DNA of 64,000 nucleotides from contig NZ_KB900536.1 in the NCBI RefSeq assembly GCF_000378965.1, forward strand, positions 259,583 through 323,582. Direction: 5' to 3'. A model generated the notes under the pieces. That model saw only the letters and a program-made list of their open reading frames with translations, was not told the origin of the DNA and searched no databases. Numbering within the stretch: position 1 is the first letter of the stretch; every line of letters starts with the position of its first letter. Position numbers and translations under genes: made by a program. The stretch comes from Thioalkalivibrio thiocyanodenitrificans ARhD 1. GTDB taxonomy: Bacteria; Pseudomonadota; Gammaproteobacteria; Ectothiorhodospirales; Ectothiorhodospiraceae. Of this stretch, positions 25,701 through 35,244 are shown in pieces.

Positions 25701-27602
25701 ATGGAAGCTGAAGTCCGGGAAATCCGTGATCACCTTGTCCAGTTCCCGCCCTTTGATACCCTGAGCGAGGAACTGCTCGACGAGCTGGCCGCATCGGTGG
25801 AGATCACCTACTTCCAGGCCGGTTCTGCCATCCTGGCGTCGGGCGACCCGATTCACGAGCTGTTCTATATCCGAAGCGGGGCGGTGGAGGTATATCGCCA
25901 CAACGGCGAGCTCTACAATCGTCTCGGGGAGGGCGACATCTTCGGCCAGCTCGGGCTGCTGCATCACCATCGCGTGCGATTTCCGGTCAATGCCATCGAG
26001 GACACACTGTTGTACCGGATTCCGGAATCCCTGTTCGACCGTCTGTGTTCCGAGGATGACAGTTTTGCCGACTTCGTCGAGCTGTCGGGTTCGCGCCTCA
26101 AGAGCACGGTCGAAGAAAGCATGCGCAACAACGATATGATGGTTACGCGTGTGCGTCGACTGATCACCCGCCTGCCGGTCATGATCGAGGAATCCGCCTC
26201 GGTGCAGGAGGCCGCGCGCCTCATGACGGAGAACGACATCTCCGAGGCACTGCTCCTGGCGCCGGGCAATGGCGAGGATTCGGACCGCGTGTTCACTGAC
26301 TCGGAGGACCGGCCATGGCGGCTGGCCGGCGTGCTCACCGATCAGGACCTGCGCGAACGCATTGTCGCCGAGGGCGCATCTGCCCAGACTCCGATTCGCG
26401 AGATCAGCCACGGCAATCTGATCACCATTCAGTCCGACGAGTCGGTGCACGAGGCCATGCTCGTGATGCTGCGCAACAATATCCATCGGCTGCCCGTGCT
26501 TCATCGGCGCCGCCCGGTAGGCGTGGTGCATCTCTCTGACATCGTTCGTTACGAGACCAACAGCAGCGCATACCTCGTCAGCAATATCTTCAATCGGACG
26601 ACCGTGAAGGGTCTCGCACGCCTCACGCCCGATATCCGTGCGGCCTTCGTGCGGCTGGTGGACCAGGGCGCCACGTCGCAGATGATCGGCAACGCCATGT
26701 CGAGCATCGGCCGCAGCCTGATGCGCCGCCTCGTCGAACTGGCCGAAGCGGATCTGGGTCCGCCCCCGGTTCCGTACTGCTTCATGGTGCACGGCTCACT
26801 GGCCCGCAACGATCAGTCCATCATCACCGACCAGGATAACGCGATGGTGCTGGACGACTCCTTCGATCCGGAGGCGCACGACGATTACTTCCGCGAGCTT
26901 GCCCGGCGGGTGAGCGATGGGCTCGACGCCTGTGGGTATCCCTACTGCAAGGGCGGCATCATGGCCACCAACCCGCAGTGGCGCCAGCCGCTCGCGCACT
27001 GGAAGCGAAACTTCGAGCAATGGATCGCCAGGCCCGATCCGCAGCGGCTGCTCCACAGTTCGATATTCTTCGATCTGGATGCGGTCTGCGGCGAAGAGCG
27101 CTTTGTCGAGGAACTGCAGGACCTTGTCGCCGCGCGCGCACAGGCCAGTCCCTTGTTTCTTGCCGCACTTGCGCGCAACGCCATCAGCCGCACACCACCG
27201 CTCGGCCTCTTTCGGACCTTCGTGATGGAAAAGGACGGCAGGCACGACAACACGATCAACATCAAGCGCCGCGGTGTTGCGCCGATGAACGATGTGATCC
27301 GCGTGCATGGGCTCGGCGTGGGTTCGAGCGCGCAGAACGCCTTCGAGCGTCTGGACGACATCGGCAAGGCCAGTGCGCTGCCGGCCGGGCAGACGGACAG
27401 GCTGCGTTATGCCCTGGAGTTCCTCTCCCTGGTGCGCTTGCGTCACCAGGCCCACGAGATCAGGAATGATCAGCCGGTCGACAACTCAATCGAACCGGAA
27501 CACGTGTCGGCCGCCGATCGGCATAATCTGAAAGAGGCCTTCCAGGTTCTGAGCAACGCGCAGAAGTTCCTGCGTTTCCGTTATCCCAGCCCCGTGCGTT
27601 GA
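25701..27602 (+). CDS. cNMP-binding/CBS/DUF294 nucleotidyltransferase-like regulator
   Basis: 633 residues. A cyclic-nucleotide-binding domain (residues about 15-130, FYIRSGAVEVYRHNG) is followed by two CBS motifs (about 155-285). A DUF294 nucleotidyltransferase domain with GSLARNDQSIITDQDNAMV (G-S and D-x-D of the PII-uridylyltransferase type) comes next, then a DUF294_C region. It should be a cytoplasmic signal protein sensing a nucleotide and perhaps adding one to a target. It lies directly after the YecA-like gene and 4 bp before a DnaQ-like exonuclease, an arrangement known in other proteobacteria. Confidence 0.9.
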   Translation: MEAEVREIRDHLVQFPPFDTLSEELLDELAASVEITYFQAGSAILASGDPIHELFYIRSGAVEVYRHNGELYNRLGEGDIFGQLGLLHHHRVRFPVNAIEDTLLYRIPESLFDRLCSEDDSFADFVELSGSRLKSTVEESMRNNDMMVTRVRRLITRLPVMIEESASVQEAARLMTENDISEALLLAPGNGEDSDRVFTDSEDRPWRLAGVLTDQDLRERIVAEGASAQTPIREISHGNLITIQSDESVHEAMLVMLRNNIHRLPVLHRRRPVGVVHLSDIVRYETNSSAYLVSNIFNRTTVKGLARLTPDIRAAFVRLVDQGATSQMIGNAMSSIGRSLMRRLVELAEADLGPPPVPYCFMVHGSLARNDQSIITDQDNAMVLDDSFDPEAHDDYFRELARRVSDGLDACGYPYCKGGIMATNPQWRQPLAHWKRNFEQWIARPDPQRLLHSSIFFDLDAVCGEERFVEELQDLVAARAQASPLFLAALARNAISRTPPLGLFRTFVMEKDGRHDNTINIKRRGVAPMNDVIRVHGLGVGSSAQNAFERLDDIGKASALPAGQTDRLRYALEFLSLVRLRHQAHEIRNDQPVDNSIEPEHVSAADRHNLKEAFQVLSNAQKFLRFRYPSPVR

Positions 27603-27606
27603 GCCG

Positions 27607-28329
27607 ATGGCCGGCGACCGGTCACACCAAAGCGAAGCGCCCACCTGGCACGAATACTTCCGCCTGCAGGCGGAAGCCTGCACGGACCCGGTTCTCAAGC
27701 GGTTCTATCATGCGGGTCTGCCGCCGGAGGATGCGTTGATCAAGGACGTGCCGCTGATGGCGCTCGATTTCGAGACCACGGGAATGGATGCGCAGACGCA
27801 CTCGATCGTCAGCATCGGCATGGTGCCGTTCAGCCTGCGCACCATAAGGCCGGCTGCGGGGTGCTACTGGATCGTCAAGCCGTCGAACGCGCTGCTGGAG
27901 GAATCCGTCGCCTTCCATGGCATCACGCATTCCGAGATCGAGCGTGCACCGGAACTCGATTCGGTGCTCGATGATGTGCTGGATGCGCTGGCCGGTCATC
28001 TGGTCGTGGTGCACTATCGTGATATCGAACGTCCGTTTCTGGACCGCGCCGTCATGGACCGGCGCGGGGAGCACTGCCTGTTTCCTCTGATCGATACCAT
28101 GACGATCGAGGCGCGATGGGAGCGCGAGGGCCGCCTCAGGCGCATCAAGCGCTTCTTCGGTATCAAACCACCCTCCATTCGGTTGTCGGAAAGCCGTGCC
28201 CGTTACGGTTTGCCCGCCTATTCGGCCCACCATGCCAAGGTGGATGCCATGGCCACGGCCGAGCTGTTTCAGGCGCAGGTGGCACGGCATTACTCGCCGG
28301 AGACGCCGGTTTCATCGCTCTGGGTTTAA
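27607..28329 (+). CDS. DnaQ-like exonuclease linked to DUF294 regulator
   Basis: 240 residues with a DEDDh exonuclease core: LMALDFETTGMD (Exo I), LVVVHYRDIERPFLDRAV (Exo II) and AYSAHHAKVDAMATAE (Exo III with His and Asp). An N-terminal extension of about 50 residues precedes it. It starts 4 bp after the DUF294 gene and is surely co-expressed. The recurrent pairing suggests that the exonuclease acts on an RNA or nucleotide product controlled by the DUF294 protein. No substrate can be read from sequence. Confidence 0.9.
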   Translation: MAGDRSHQSEAPTWHEYFRLQAEACTDPVLKRFYHAGLPPEDALIKDVPLMALDFETTGMDAQTHSIVSIGMVPFSLRTIRPAAGCYWIVKPSNALLEESVAFHGITHSEIERAPELDSVLDDVLDALAGHLVVVHYRDIERPFLDRAVMDRRGEHCLFPLIDTMTIEARWEREGRLRRIKRFFGIKPPSIRLSESRARYGLPAYSAHHAKVDAMATAELFQAQVARHYSPETPVSSLWV

Positions 28330-28405
28330 CGCCCCTGCGAGGTTGGCGCACGAGGAAACGAAAGTAGCGGCCGAGGCCGCTGATTTCAGCGGATGGCCGG
28401 TGCGT

Positions 28406-30076
28406 TCACGTCTTGACCGGCCGGGGCTCGCTCAGCAATCCCTTGACGATGGCAAAGCATCCGATCAGCAGAACCAGCGTAAAGGGCAGCCCGGCGGAGA
28501 CCGCCACGGCCTGGAGAGCCGCCAGACCCCCGCCGAGCAGGAGGGCGATGGCGACCGCGCCCTCGATCACGCCCCAGAACACGCGCTGCGGTTTGGGGGC
28601 ATCGATCTTGCCGCCCGCCGTGATCGTGTCGATCACCAGAGAGCCGGAGTCCGACGAGGTGATGAAGAACACGATCACCAGCACGATGGCGATGAACGAG
28701 GTGATCTCGGTCAATGGCATTTCTCCGAGTACCATGAAAAGCTGCAGGGAAAGATCGGCGGCGGCGGCCCCTTCGAATCCGCCCGTCAGCTGGTGGATGG
28801 CGGTGCTGCCGAAGGCTGTCATCCAGAAGACAGACACGGTCGAGGGGATCAGCAGGACGGCGATCAGGAACTCCCGTACCGAACGGCCCCTGCTCACGCG
28901 GGCGATAAACATGCCCACGAACGGCGACCAGCTGATCCACCAGGCCCAGTAGAAGGTCGTCCATCCCTGGCTGAAGTTCGCGTCGTCGCGCGCGAAGGGG
29001 TTGGCGAGAAAGGGAAGCGCGACCAGGTAACTGCCGAGGTTCTTGAAGAATCCCGTGGCAATCATCAGCGTCGGACCGACAAACACGACGAACATCAGCA
29101 GCAGGAATGCCAGCAGCATGTTCAGCTCGGACAGGCGTTTCACGCCCTTGTCCACGCCTGCGACGATGGACACCACCGCTACGGCGGTAATGCCGGTGAT
29201 CAGCAGGACCAGTGTGGTGTTGCCGCCGCCGAGCCCGAACAGATGACCGAGACCCGAAGCGGCCTGCTGTGCGCCGATACCGAGCGAGGTGGCGAGCCCG
29301 AACAATGTGGCGAACACCGCGAGTATGTCGATGACATGCCCCGGCCAACCCCAGATGCGCTCGCCGAGCAAGGGGTAGAAGATGGAACGCATGGTCAGGG
29401 GAAGGCCCTTGTTGTAGGCGAAGATCGACAGTGACAGCGCCACGATGGCGTAGATCGCCCAAGGATGCAGTCCCCAGTGGAAGATGGTCGCGGCCATGGC
29501 CAGGCGCGTCGCCCCTGCCGGATCGTCGGCCGCCGCCCCCAGCGGGGACCAGTCGGTGCGGACACCGTCCTCGCCCAGGGTCGTGCCGCCGAGCGCGGTA
29601 CCGTAATGCGTGAGCGGCTCGGAGACGCCGTAGAACATCAGGCCGATACCCATGCCCGCCGCAAACAGCATCGAGAACCAGGAGAGCCTCCTGAAGTCGG
29701 GGGTCGCGTTGGCGCCACCTATGCGCACTCGGCCCAGCGGCGACAGGATCAGGCCAAGGCACAGCAGCACGAAGATGTTCGCCGCCAGGAGGAAGAACCA
29801 GGTCATGTGCGTGTTGATCCAGTTCTTCATCGCATCGAACGTGGCCGTCGCCTGATCGGGGAGGGCGAGCGTAAGTATGACGAAGGCGAGAATGACCAGA
29901 GAGGACACGGCGAACACCGAACCGTGGATGTCGATGTTCACTCCAAGCGGGCTGGCCTGGTAGTTGTCCTGACCGATCTGATAGTCGGTATCGATCAGGT
30001 TGGCCGCGCCCTCGGGGGCGGGGACACCAACCGATTCGGTCATGTTCCCGGAGGAATTGTCCGGTTCTTTGTCCAC
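28406..30076 (-). CDS. BCCT-family betaine/carnitine/choline transporter
   Basis: 556 residues and about 12 membrane helices, the family's usual size. The conserved GMGIGLMFYGVSEPL segment (TM3, coupling ion region) and the TM8 segment WTTFYWAWWISWSPFVGMFIARVSRGRS with aromatic ligand-binding residues are present. It should import glycine betaine or a similar trimethylammonium osmolyte with Na+ or H+. It lies 26 bp after a UspA gene on the same strand, so the two form an operon. Such uspA-transporter pairs suit salt-stressed organisms. Confidence 0.93.
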   Translation of the reverse strand: MDKEPDNSSGNMTESVGVPAPEGAANLIDTDYQIGQDNYQASPLGVNIDIHGSVFAVSSLVILAFVILTLALPDQATATFDAMKNWINTHMTWFFLLAANIFVLLCLGLILSPLGRVRIGGANATPDFRRLSWFSMLFAAGMGIGLMFYGVSEPLTHYGTALGGTTLGEDGVRTDWSPLGAAADDPAGATRLAMAATIFHWGLHPWAIYAIVALSLSIFAYNKGLPLTMRSIFYPLLGERIWGWPGHVIDILAVFATLFGLATSLGIGAQQAASGLGHLFGLGGGNTTLVLLITGITAVAVVSIVAGVDKGVKRLSELNMLLAFLLLMFVVFVGPTLMIATGFFKNLGSYLVALPFLANPFARDDANFSQGWTTFYWAWWISWSPFVGMFIARVSRGRSVREFLIAVLLIPSTVSVFWMTAFGSTAIHQLTGGFEGAAAADLSLQLFMVLGEMPLTEITSFIAIVLVIVFFITSSDSGSLVIDTITAGGKIDAPKPQRVFWGVIEGAVAIALLLGGGLAALQAVAVSAGLPFTLVLLIGCFAIVKGLLSEPRPVKT

Positions 30077-30102
30077 GGGACTCTCCCTTGAATGCTTATG
30101 GA

Positions 30103-30531
30103 TTATTCAGGCGCTTCCGGACGCACGAGAAACACGGACGCCTTCGTATGGCCGGCGACCTTGCTGCCGTTGGCGGGGATGATCGCATCCAGATGCCTGG
30201 GAAGGTGGGTACCCATGACGATCAGGTCGGCGTCGACCTCATCGATCGCCCGCACAAGAATATCGTCGAGGTCGGCCACCGGATCGTGGCTGTTGTAAAC
30301 GCGGACCGTCGGTTCATGTCTGCTGTCCGCCGCATGCTCGTGAGCGAACGCCTTGAGCTTCTGCGCATACTCTTCAGGGGTACGCGCCACGGAACTGGGT
30401 TGGGAGGTTGTCACGCCGACGTAGCAGAGCGCCGCGTCGTAGTGACGTGCCAGGTCGACAGCAGCGGTGAGCGATCTCTCCAACGCGCCCAGATGCGCAA
30501 GATCCACCGGTACCATGATCTTCTGGAACAT
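30103..30531 (-). CDS. UspA-family universal stress protein
   Basis: 142 residues from the ATG at 30531, which has GAGGAG upstream; a TTG two codons earlier is less likely. The fold pattern is MFQKIMVPVDLAHLG at the start and DLIVMGTHLPRHLDAIIPANGSKVAGHTKASVFLVR at the end. The latter resembles the ATP-binding G-2x-G-9x-G(S/T) loop but is not an exact match. It precedes the BCCT transporter and may regulate it, as shown for other UspA-transporter pairs. Confidence 0.9.
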   Translation of the reverse strand: MFQKIMVPVDLAHLGALERSLTAAVDLARHYDAALCYVGVTTSQPSSVARTPEEYAQKLKAFAHEHAADSRHEPTVRVYNSHDPVADLDDILVRAIDEVDADLIVMGTHLPRHLDAIIPANGSKVAGHTKASVFLVRPEAPE

Positions 30532-30737
30532 GAGCAAGGCTCCTCTTGCAGTTGCAGGAAAGGAAGTCCTCCGGGTGATTCATCATGATTAGCCTAGCAT
30601 CAATTGGCCGCCCGGGTGGCCGCGGCCTGCTGTCGCAACAGACGGCAACCGGGTGAGAAACGGACATCCGCTCCGGACCCGATACGGCGGGCCCCGGGGG
30701 CGCGAGTCAATTGAGAAACGGCGCATGAGACGATCCC

Positions 30738-31733
30738 CTAGAAATCAAAGCGCGCGCCCGCGGCAAGGACCTGGCCGCCCCCCGCGGTCCATGCGGTTTC
30801 CGCGAGGCCCCCGCGCTTCTCGGTGAGGGCAGCGGTGTCTTCCTCGTAGTAATACTCGGCAAAGAGCTTCATCCGGGGGAGCAACTGGTGATCCACGCCC
30901 AGGTGGACGATGTTCTCGCCATAGTTCTCCACATTGGCCAGCATCAGCTTGAAGGTGTTTTTGCCCGCCGTATATCCGCCATAGAGGTTCACGGCGCGGT
31001 CGCCATCGGCGCCGTAACCGGAGGTGATCCGGCTGTCGTGCACCTCGTACTTGGCGCCGATGTACAGGTTGCCCATGGTCCGCAGCATCGAGATGCCGTA
31101 GATCCGGGAGTTGAATTCTCCGCCAAGATCATCCATGCCCACGGATACGGTCGTCCTTCCGTAGGTGTAGCTGCCTGTCACCTGGATGCGGTCGTCGCCA
31201 TCCGCACCGTTACTGTCGCTCCAGCCCGCCCCGAAGTAAAACCCGCGGAAGCCGGGGCTGTAGTAGGCGACCGTGTCGCCGCGGCGAAAGGCGGTATAGG
31301 TTGCGAAACCGCTGTAGTAGGAGCTGAACATGTCCACCGGATAGGCGATGGCATTGTAGTACGGCATCCACATCTGGCCGTAGGAGACGCTGCCGAAATC
31401 ACCCCGCAGGCCGATCTGGGCGACCCGGATGTCCTGGTCCTGATCCCAGGGGTCCTGCACCGCCTTGTTGGCGAGATCCAGCGGCAGTTCCAGCTGGCCA
31501 AACAGCTCCATGGTGCCGCCAAGCGCATAGTCGGCTTTGAAACCGATGCGCGAGTATGCATCCCGGATCCCGGTGTAGGCATCCAGGACCGAGGTGTCGT
31601 CGGGACGCACGGATTCAGCGTGGACACGTGCCGATCCGTAGAACTGAAAGTTGATCTCGTCGGCGTTCGCGGCGGCAGGCGCGGTGAGGGTCATGGCCAT
31701 GGTGGTGGCAATCAGATTCTTGTTCTTCGGCAT
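30738..31733 (-). CDS. Outer-membrane porin (trimeric type)
   Basis: 331 residues from the ATG at 31733, which has AAGGAG before it. A Sec signal peptide (MPKNKNLIATTMAMTLTAPAAANA) is followed by a beta-barrel typical of general porins: FQFYGSARVHAE at the first strand, SYGQMWMPYYNA in the constriction-loop region and a C-terminal Phe (LAAGARFDF) needed for BAM recognition. It should form a diffusion channel for small solutes. It is transcribed separately from the uspA-BCCT pair downstream. Confidence 0.88.
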   Translation of the reverse strand: MPKNKNLIATTMAMTLTAPAAANADEINFQFYGSARVHAESVRPDDTSVLDAYTGIRDAYSRIGFKADYALGGTMELFGQLELPLDLANKAVQDPWDQDQDIRVAQIGLRGDFGSVSYGQMWMPYYNAIAYPVDMFSSYYSGFATYTAFRRGDTVAYYSPGFRGFYFGAGWSDSNGADGDDRIQVTGSYTYGRTTVSVGMDDLGGEFNSRIYGISMLRTMGNLYIGAKYEVHDSRITSGYGADGDRAVNLYGGYTAGKNTFKLMLANVENYGENIVHLGVDHQLLPRMKLFAEYYYEEDTAALTEKRGGLAETAWTAGGGQVLAAGARFDF

Positions 31734-32289
31734 GAGTGCGCTCCTTGGCGGGAAAGGAACCATTTTCTTCTCACGTTGTTCTTTGAACCGGCCGGACCGC
31801 AATGGCCTGCAGGCGTGAGATGCATCCCACGCGAGGCGCGATCCGCCCCTGCGTCGGCAACGAGTGCGTTGGACGCGGCACGGGTTGTCCGGAGCCGGCA
31901 GGATGTTCGACGCATCGGGCGGGTTCCGGTCGTGGCTGTTGCGGGGCACCGATGCATTCCACGGCGACGGATGAACGCTCGTGTGAGTATAGCCGTCTCC
32001 CGGATCCCCTCCGTGGATTCCGATGCAAGGTTCGGTCGGGCGCGACGGAGGTGCCCGTGCTATTCACGGACATTCGGGAGGGACTTGGATCGCGTCGGTA
32101 TGCCCGGTCTCGCGCAGCGATGACGGCGGAGCGGATCCTGGGGTGCGGGAACCCCGACATCCATGGGGCACCCCGGAGAGAATTCCCCGCCGGCCAACAT
32201 CGGCGTCCCCGACCGGCCCTTTGTTCGCCGCTTTCGCCTTCCGACGGAGTGAATGGCACCGCACGAGGGGTAAGGTACACTGATCCACC
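31734..32289. other. Divergent intergenic region, nothing recognised
   Basis: 556 bp between the porin and the MFS carrier genes. No frame here has a plausible product. Promoters for both must lie here, but no clear consensus boxes or palindromes were found. Confidence 0.5.
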
Positions 32290-33633
32290 ATGACCGCGAT
32301 CTTCCAGCGTATCTTCAACGTGCGCCGCGACGAACTGGTGCCGGTGCTGTTCGCGGCGCTGTTCTTTTTCTGCATCCTGACGGCATTGATGCTGCTGCGG
32401 CCCGCGCGCGACGCGCTCGGCCTGCAGCGCGGTATCGAGGCGGTGCGCTGGCTGTTCATTGGCACGGCGGTCATCACGCTGCTGGTGAACCCGGTGTTCG
32501 GCCTGCTGGTCAGCCGCTTCCGGCGCCTGCACTTCATCTCTCTCACCTATGTCTTCTTTGCCCTGAGCCTGCTGGGCTTCTACCTGCTGATGGTGCTTAC
32601 ACCCGAGGCGGTGGGTGTCACCAGCGGACAGGTGTTCTACGTCTGGTTCAGCGTATTCAACCTGTTCGTCACCATGGTGTTCTGGGCGCTCATGGCGGAC
32701 CGCTTCTCCCTGGAGCAGGGCAAGCGCTTCTTCGGCATGATCGCCGTGGGCGGCACCTGCGGCGCCATCTTCGGGCCGTGGCTGGCATCGGTGCTGGTGC
32801 GGCCCATCGGCACGCCCGCGCTGCTGCTGGTGTCGGCCGGGTTTCTGATGCTGGCACTGGCCGCCGCCTGGATGGTGGCCCGCCTTCAGCCGGAGCAGCC
32901 CCGGGAGGTGGATCCTGCGGACCCCGAGGCCCCGCCCGTGGTCAGCGAGCACGCCATCATCGGGGGCAGTGCCTGGGAGGGCTTTCGCGCGGTGTTCCGG
33001 TCACGCTACCTGCTGGGCATCGCCGCCTACGTGGTGATCCTTGCGATCATGGCGACCTTCATCTATTTCACCCGCCTGCAGATGGTGGCCGCGCTGGGCG
33101 ACGATCTGGATCTGCGCACGACCTGGTTCGCGCGCATCGACCTGATCACCCAGGTGGCCACCCTGCTGCTGCAGGGGATCGTCGCAGGTCACCTGATGAA
33201 ACGCCTCGGCGTGCACGTGACGCTGGCCCTGCTGCCCGTCACGGTGGCGCTGGGCTTCATCGGGCTGGCGATCGTCGGTTCGCTGGCGGCGCTGATCGTG
33301 TTCGAGGCGACATTCCGCGCCGTGCAGCGCGCCATCATGCGCCCCGCGCGCGAGACGCTCTACACCGTTGTCAGCCGCGAGGACAAGTACAAGTCGAAGG
33401 CCTTCATCGACACCTTCGTCTACCGGGGCGGGGATGTGGTCGGCGCGCAGACCGAGGGCCTTCTGGGGCGCCTCGGTATGGGTCTGGCGGCACTGGCCAG
33501 CGTCGCCGTGCCGCTGGCACTCGCCTGGGCGGCGCTCGGTTTCTGGCTGGGCCGGGCGCAGCAGCGGCGCGCGGGCCATGCGGATCAGGGGGCGCTCGTC
33601 CCGGGGCTCGAACCACTGGAACAGAGGAGATAG
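32290..33633 (+). CDS. MFS carrier related to NTP/NDP translocases
   Basis: 447 residues with about 12 hydrophobic segments. The pattern (LFFFCILTALMLLRPARDALGL near the start, FWALMADRFSLEQGKRFFGMIAVGGTCGAIFGPWLA and RAIMRPARETLYTVVSREDKYKSKAFIDTFVYRGGD) matches bacterial MFS proteins annotated as NTP/NDP exchange or Npt-like transporters. The true substrate in free-living bacteria is unknown and the nucleotide assignment should not be taken literally. The aldo/keto reductase follows 6 bp later, so they form an operon. Confidence 0.85.
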   Translation: MTAIFQRIFNVRRDELVPVLFAALFFFCILTALMLLRPARDALGLQRGIEAVRWLFIGTAVITLLVNPVFGLLVSRFRRLHFISLTYVFFALSLLGFYLLMVLTPEAVGVTSGQVFYVWFSVFNLFVTMVFWALMADRFSLEQGKRFFGMIAVGGTCGAIFGPWLASVLVRPIGTPALLLVSAGFLMLALAAAWMVARLQPEQPREVDPADPEAPPVVSEHAIIGGSAWEGFRAVFRSRYLLGIAAYVVILAIMATFIYFTRLQMVAALGDDLDLRTTWFARIDLITQVATLLLQGIVAGHLMKRLGVHVTLALLPVTVALGFIGLAIVGSLAALIVFEATFRAVQRAIMRPARETLYTVVSREDKYKSKAFIDTFVYRGGDVVGAQTEGLLGRLGMGLAALASVAVPLALAWAALGFWLGRAQQRRAGHADQGALVPGLEPLEQRR

Positions 33634-33639
33634 AAGACC

Positions 33640-34584
33640 ATGACCACACGCCGCCAAGTGCTCAAGCTCACACTGGCCGCCGGCGCCGCACTGGGGCTGC
33701 CCGCTGGGCTCCTGCAGGCAGGGTCCGCTCGCGGGAATCTGATCACGCGGGTCATCCCCTCCACCGGCGAACGTGTGCCGGTGGTGGGCCTGGGCAGCTC
33801 GGCCACCTTCGCTCAGGTGGCCCGGAGCGAGGATGTGTCGGCGCTGCGCGAGGTGATGTCCGCCATGCTTGAACACGGTGGGGCGATCTTCGACACCGCG
33901 CCTTCCTATGGCGCCTCCGAGGAGGTGGCCGGCGACATCGCGCGTGCGCTGGGCATCACCGACAAGGTCTTCTGGGCCACCAAGGTGAATGTGGCCGGGC
34001 GTAATGGCGGGCGCGCGGATCCGGAGGCGGCGCGCGCCCAGCTGGAGAGTTCGTTCTTCCACCTGAACACGGAGGTCATCGACCTGATCCAGGTGCACAA
34101 CATGGGTGACGTGCCGACCCAGCTGGGCATGCTCAAGGAACTGAAAGAGGAGGGGCGTGTGCGGTATATCGGCGTCACCACCACGTTCCCGCACCAGTAT
34201 CCGGAGCTGATGGAGGTGATGCGCCGCGAGCCGATCGATTTCATCGGCACCGACTACGCCATCGACAACCGCGACAAGGAGGACACGATCCTTACCCTCG
34301 CGCGGGATCGCGGCATCGGCGTGCTGGTCTATGCGCCGTTCGGTCGCACAAGGCTGTGGGAGCGCGTGCGCGGGCATGAGGTGCCCGGGTGGGCCGCCGA
34401 GTTCGATGCCCGGTCGTGGGGGCAGTTCTTCCTCAAGTTTGTGCTGGCGCACCCCGCGGTGACCGCCGCGACGCCGGCCACCAGCCGCGCGCGCCACATG
34501 ATCGATAACATGGGTGCGGCGTACGGGCGTCTTCCGGACGCCGATGCCCTCCGCCGGATGGTGGCGCATATCGAGAGCCTGTGA
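33640..34584 (+). CDS. Tat-exported aldo/keto reductase
   Basis: 314 residues. It begins with a twin-arginine signal (MTTRRQVLKLTLAAGAALGLPAG), so the folded enzyme should reach the periplasm. The AKR barrel shows FDTAPSYG (catalytic Asp and Tyr), ATKVN (Lys) and DLIQVHNMGD (His). Periplasmic AKRs are unusual since NADPH is cytoplasmic; some relatives carry bound cofactor. A good ribosome site (GAGGAGATAG) precedes the ATG. It is co-transcribed with the MFS carrier. Confidence 0.88.
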   Translation: MTTRRQVLKLTLAAGAALGLPAGLLQAGSARGNLITRVIPSTGERVPVVGLGSSATFAQVARSEDVSALREVMSAMLEHGGAIFDTAPSYGASEEVAGDIARALGITDKVFWATKVNVAGRNGGRADPEAARAQLESSFFHLNTEVIDLIQVHNMGDVPTQLGMLKELKEEGRVRYIGVTTTFPHQYPELMEVMRREPIDFIGTDYAIDNRDKEDTILTLARDRGIGVLVYAPFGRTRLWERVRGHEVPGWAAEFDARSWGQFFLKFVLAHPAVTAATPATSRARHMIDNMGAAYGRLPDADALRRMVAHIESL

Positions 34585-34701
34585 CCGCCGGGTCTCCCGG
34601 ACGGTCCGCCGGCATCGGCCCGGCCGGGTCCATGCCCGGCTGTTGAGGCACGGTGAGCCGGCGGTTCCGCGTCGGCCAACCGCTCCAGTCTGTCGTCAGT
34701 C

Positions 34702-34730
34702 AAAGGGCCCCGAATCAATCGGGGTCCTTT
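34702..34730. terminator. Hairpin terminator after the aldo/keto reductase
   Basis: The stem AAAGGGCCCCGA pairs with TCGGGGTCCTTT with one mismatch around a short loop. The T-run after it is weak (TGCGTT). Confidence 0.6.
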
Positions 34731-35017
34731 GCGTTGCGGCAGGGTTTTCGTGCGGGCCGGGACCCGGATGCCTCGTGTGTTGCTGGGAAGCAACACAGAA
34801 AAATCTTTTCCCAAGAGTCGCTTAGGTGGGTTCCGTGCCCCCCTGTTGTCACTGGGTGACAGCCAGGCGCCACGGCATCATGCGGTTTTCACGCGGGGCC
34901 TGTACCCGGGAGGCGACACGGCGTCGGTTCATGTTGCGGTGCGCCCGCAGAGGCGCTCTCTTAAATTTCGCAACATAAACAATCAGTTGAAATGACATTT
35001 CCATCGTTGACAGACGA

Positions 35018-35033
35018 TGGCATCGATATTGCT
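35018..35033 (+). promoter_or_regulatory. Sigma-54 (RpoN) type promoter
   Basis: TGGCATCGATATTGCT has GG and GC exactly at the -24/-12 spacing of the consensus TGGCAC-N5-TTGC, with 5 of the 6 TGGCAC bases and all 4 TTGC bases matching. Transcription would start near 35043, leaving a leader of about 200 bases before the ATG at 35245. An activator of the right type is encoded at 60924-61880, though nothing links them directly. Confidence 0.6.
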
Positions 35034-35244
35034 CCTCCATGGCCGTGACGCGTCAACGGATCTGACAGCGGAGAAGTTCGCACCTCGCCTGGTCATGCAC
35101 GGAAGTGCGAAGGCGCTCGCCGGGGATGGCGAGGCGTGGTCACGGTATGCGGTGAGTGATTGTCACACGGACGGACATGAACCCGCGAAGACTCTGCGAA
35201 AACATCGAGTCACTTGCAGAGAAAACTCGTTAAGGAGGGAAATC

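Larger units (their letters stand above)
34585..35244. other. Intergenic region upstream of the repeat-protein locus
   Basis: 660 bp. It holds a terminator hairpin (34702-34730) for the preceding operon, a palindrome TGTCACTGGGTGACA near 34848, the sigma-54-type promoter (35018-35033) and then a leader of about 200 bases before the repeat-protein start. The leader has no supported gene. Confidence 0.6.

Noticed and set aside
33001-34569. 522-codon minus-strand frame opposite the MFS and aldo/keto reductase genes
   Set aside because: It is an antisense shadow in a third-position GC-rich region; both sense genes have clear domains.
35017-35244. N-terminal extension of the repeat protein
   Set aside because: The upstream start would lie at or before the sigma-54 transcription start and lacks a ribosome site. 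The ATG at 35245 has TAAGGAGGG and a signal peptide.
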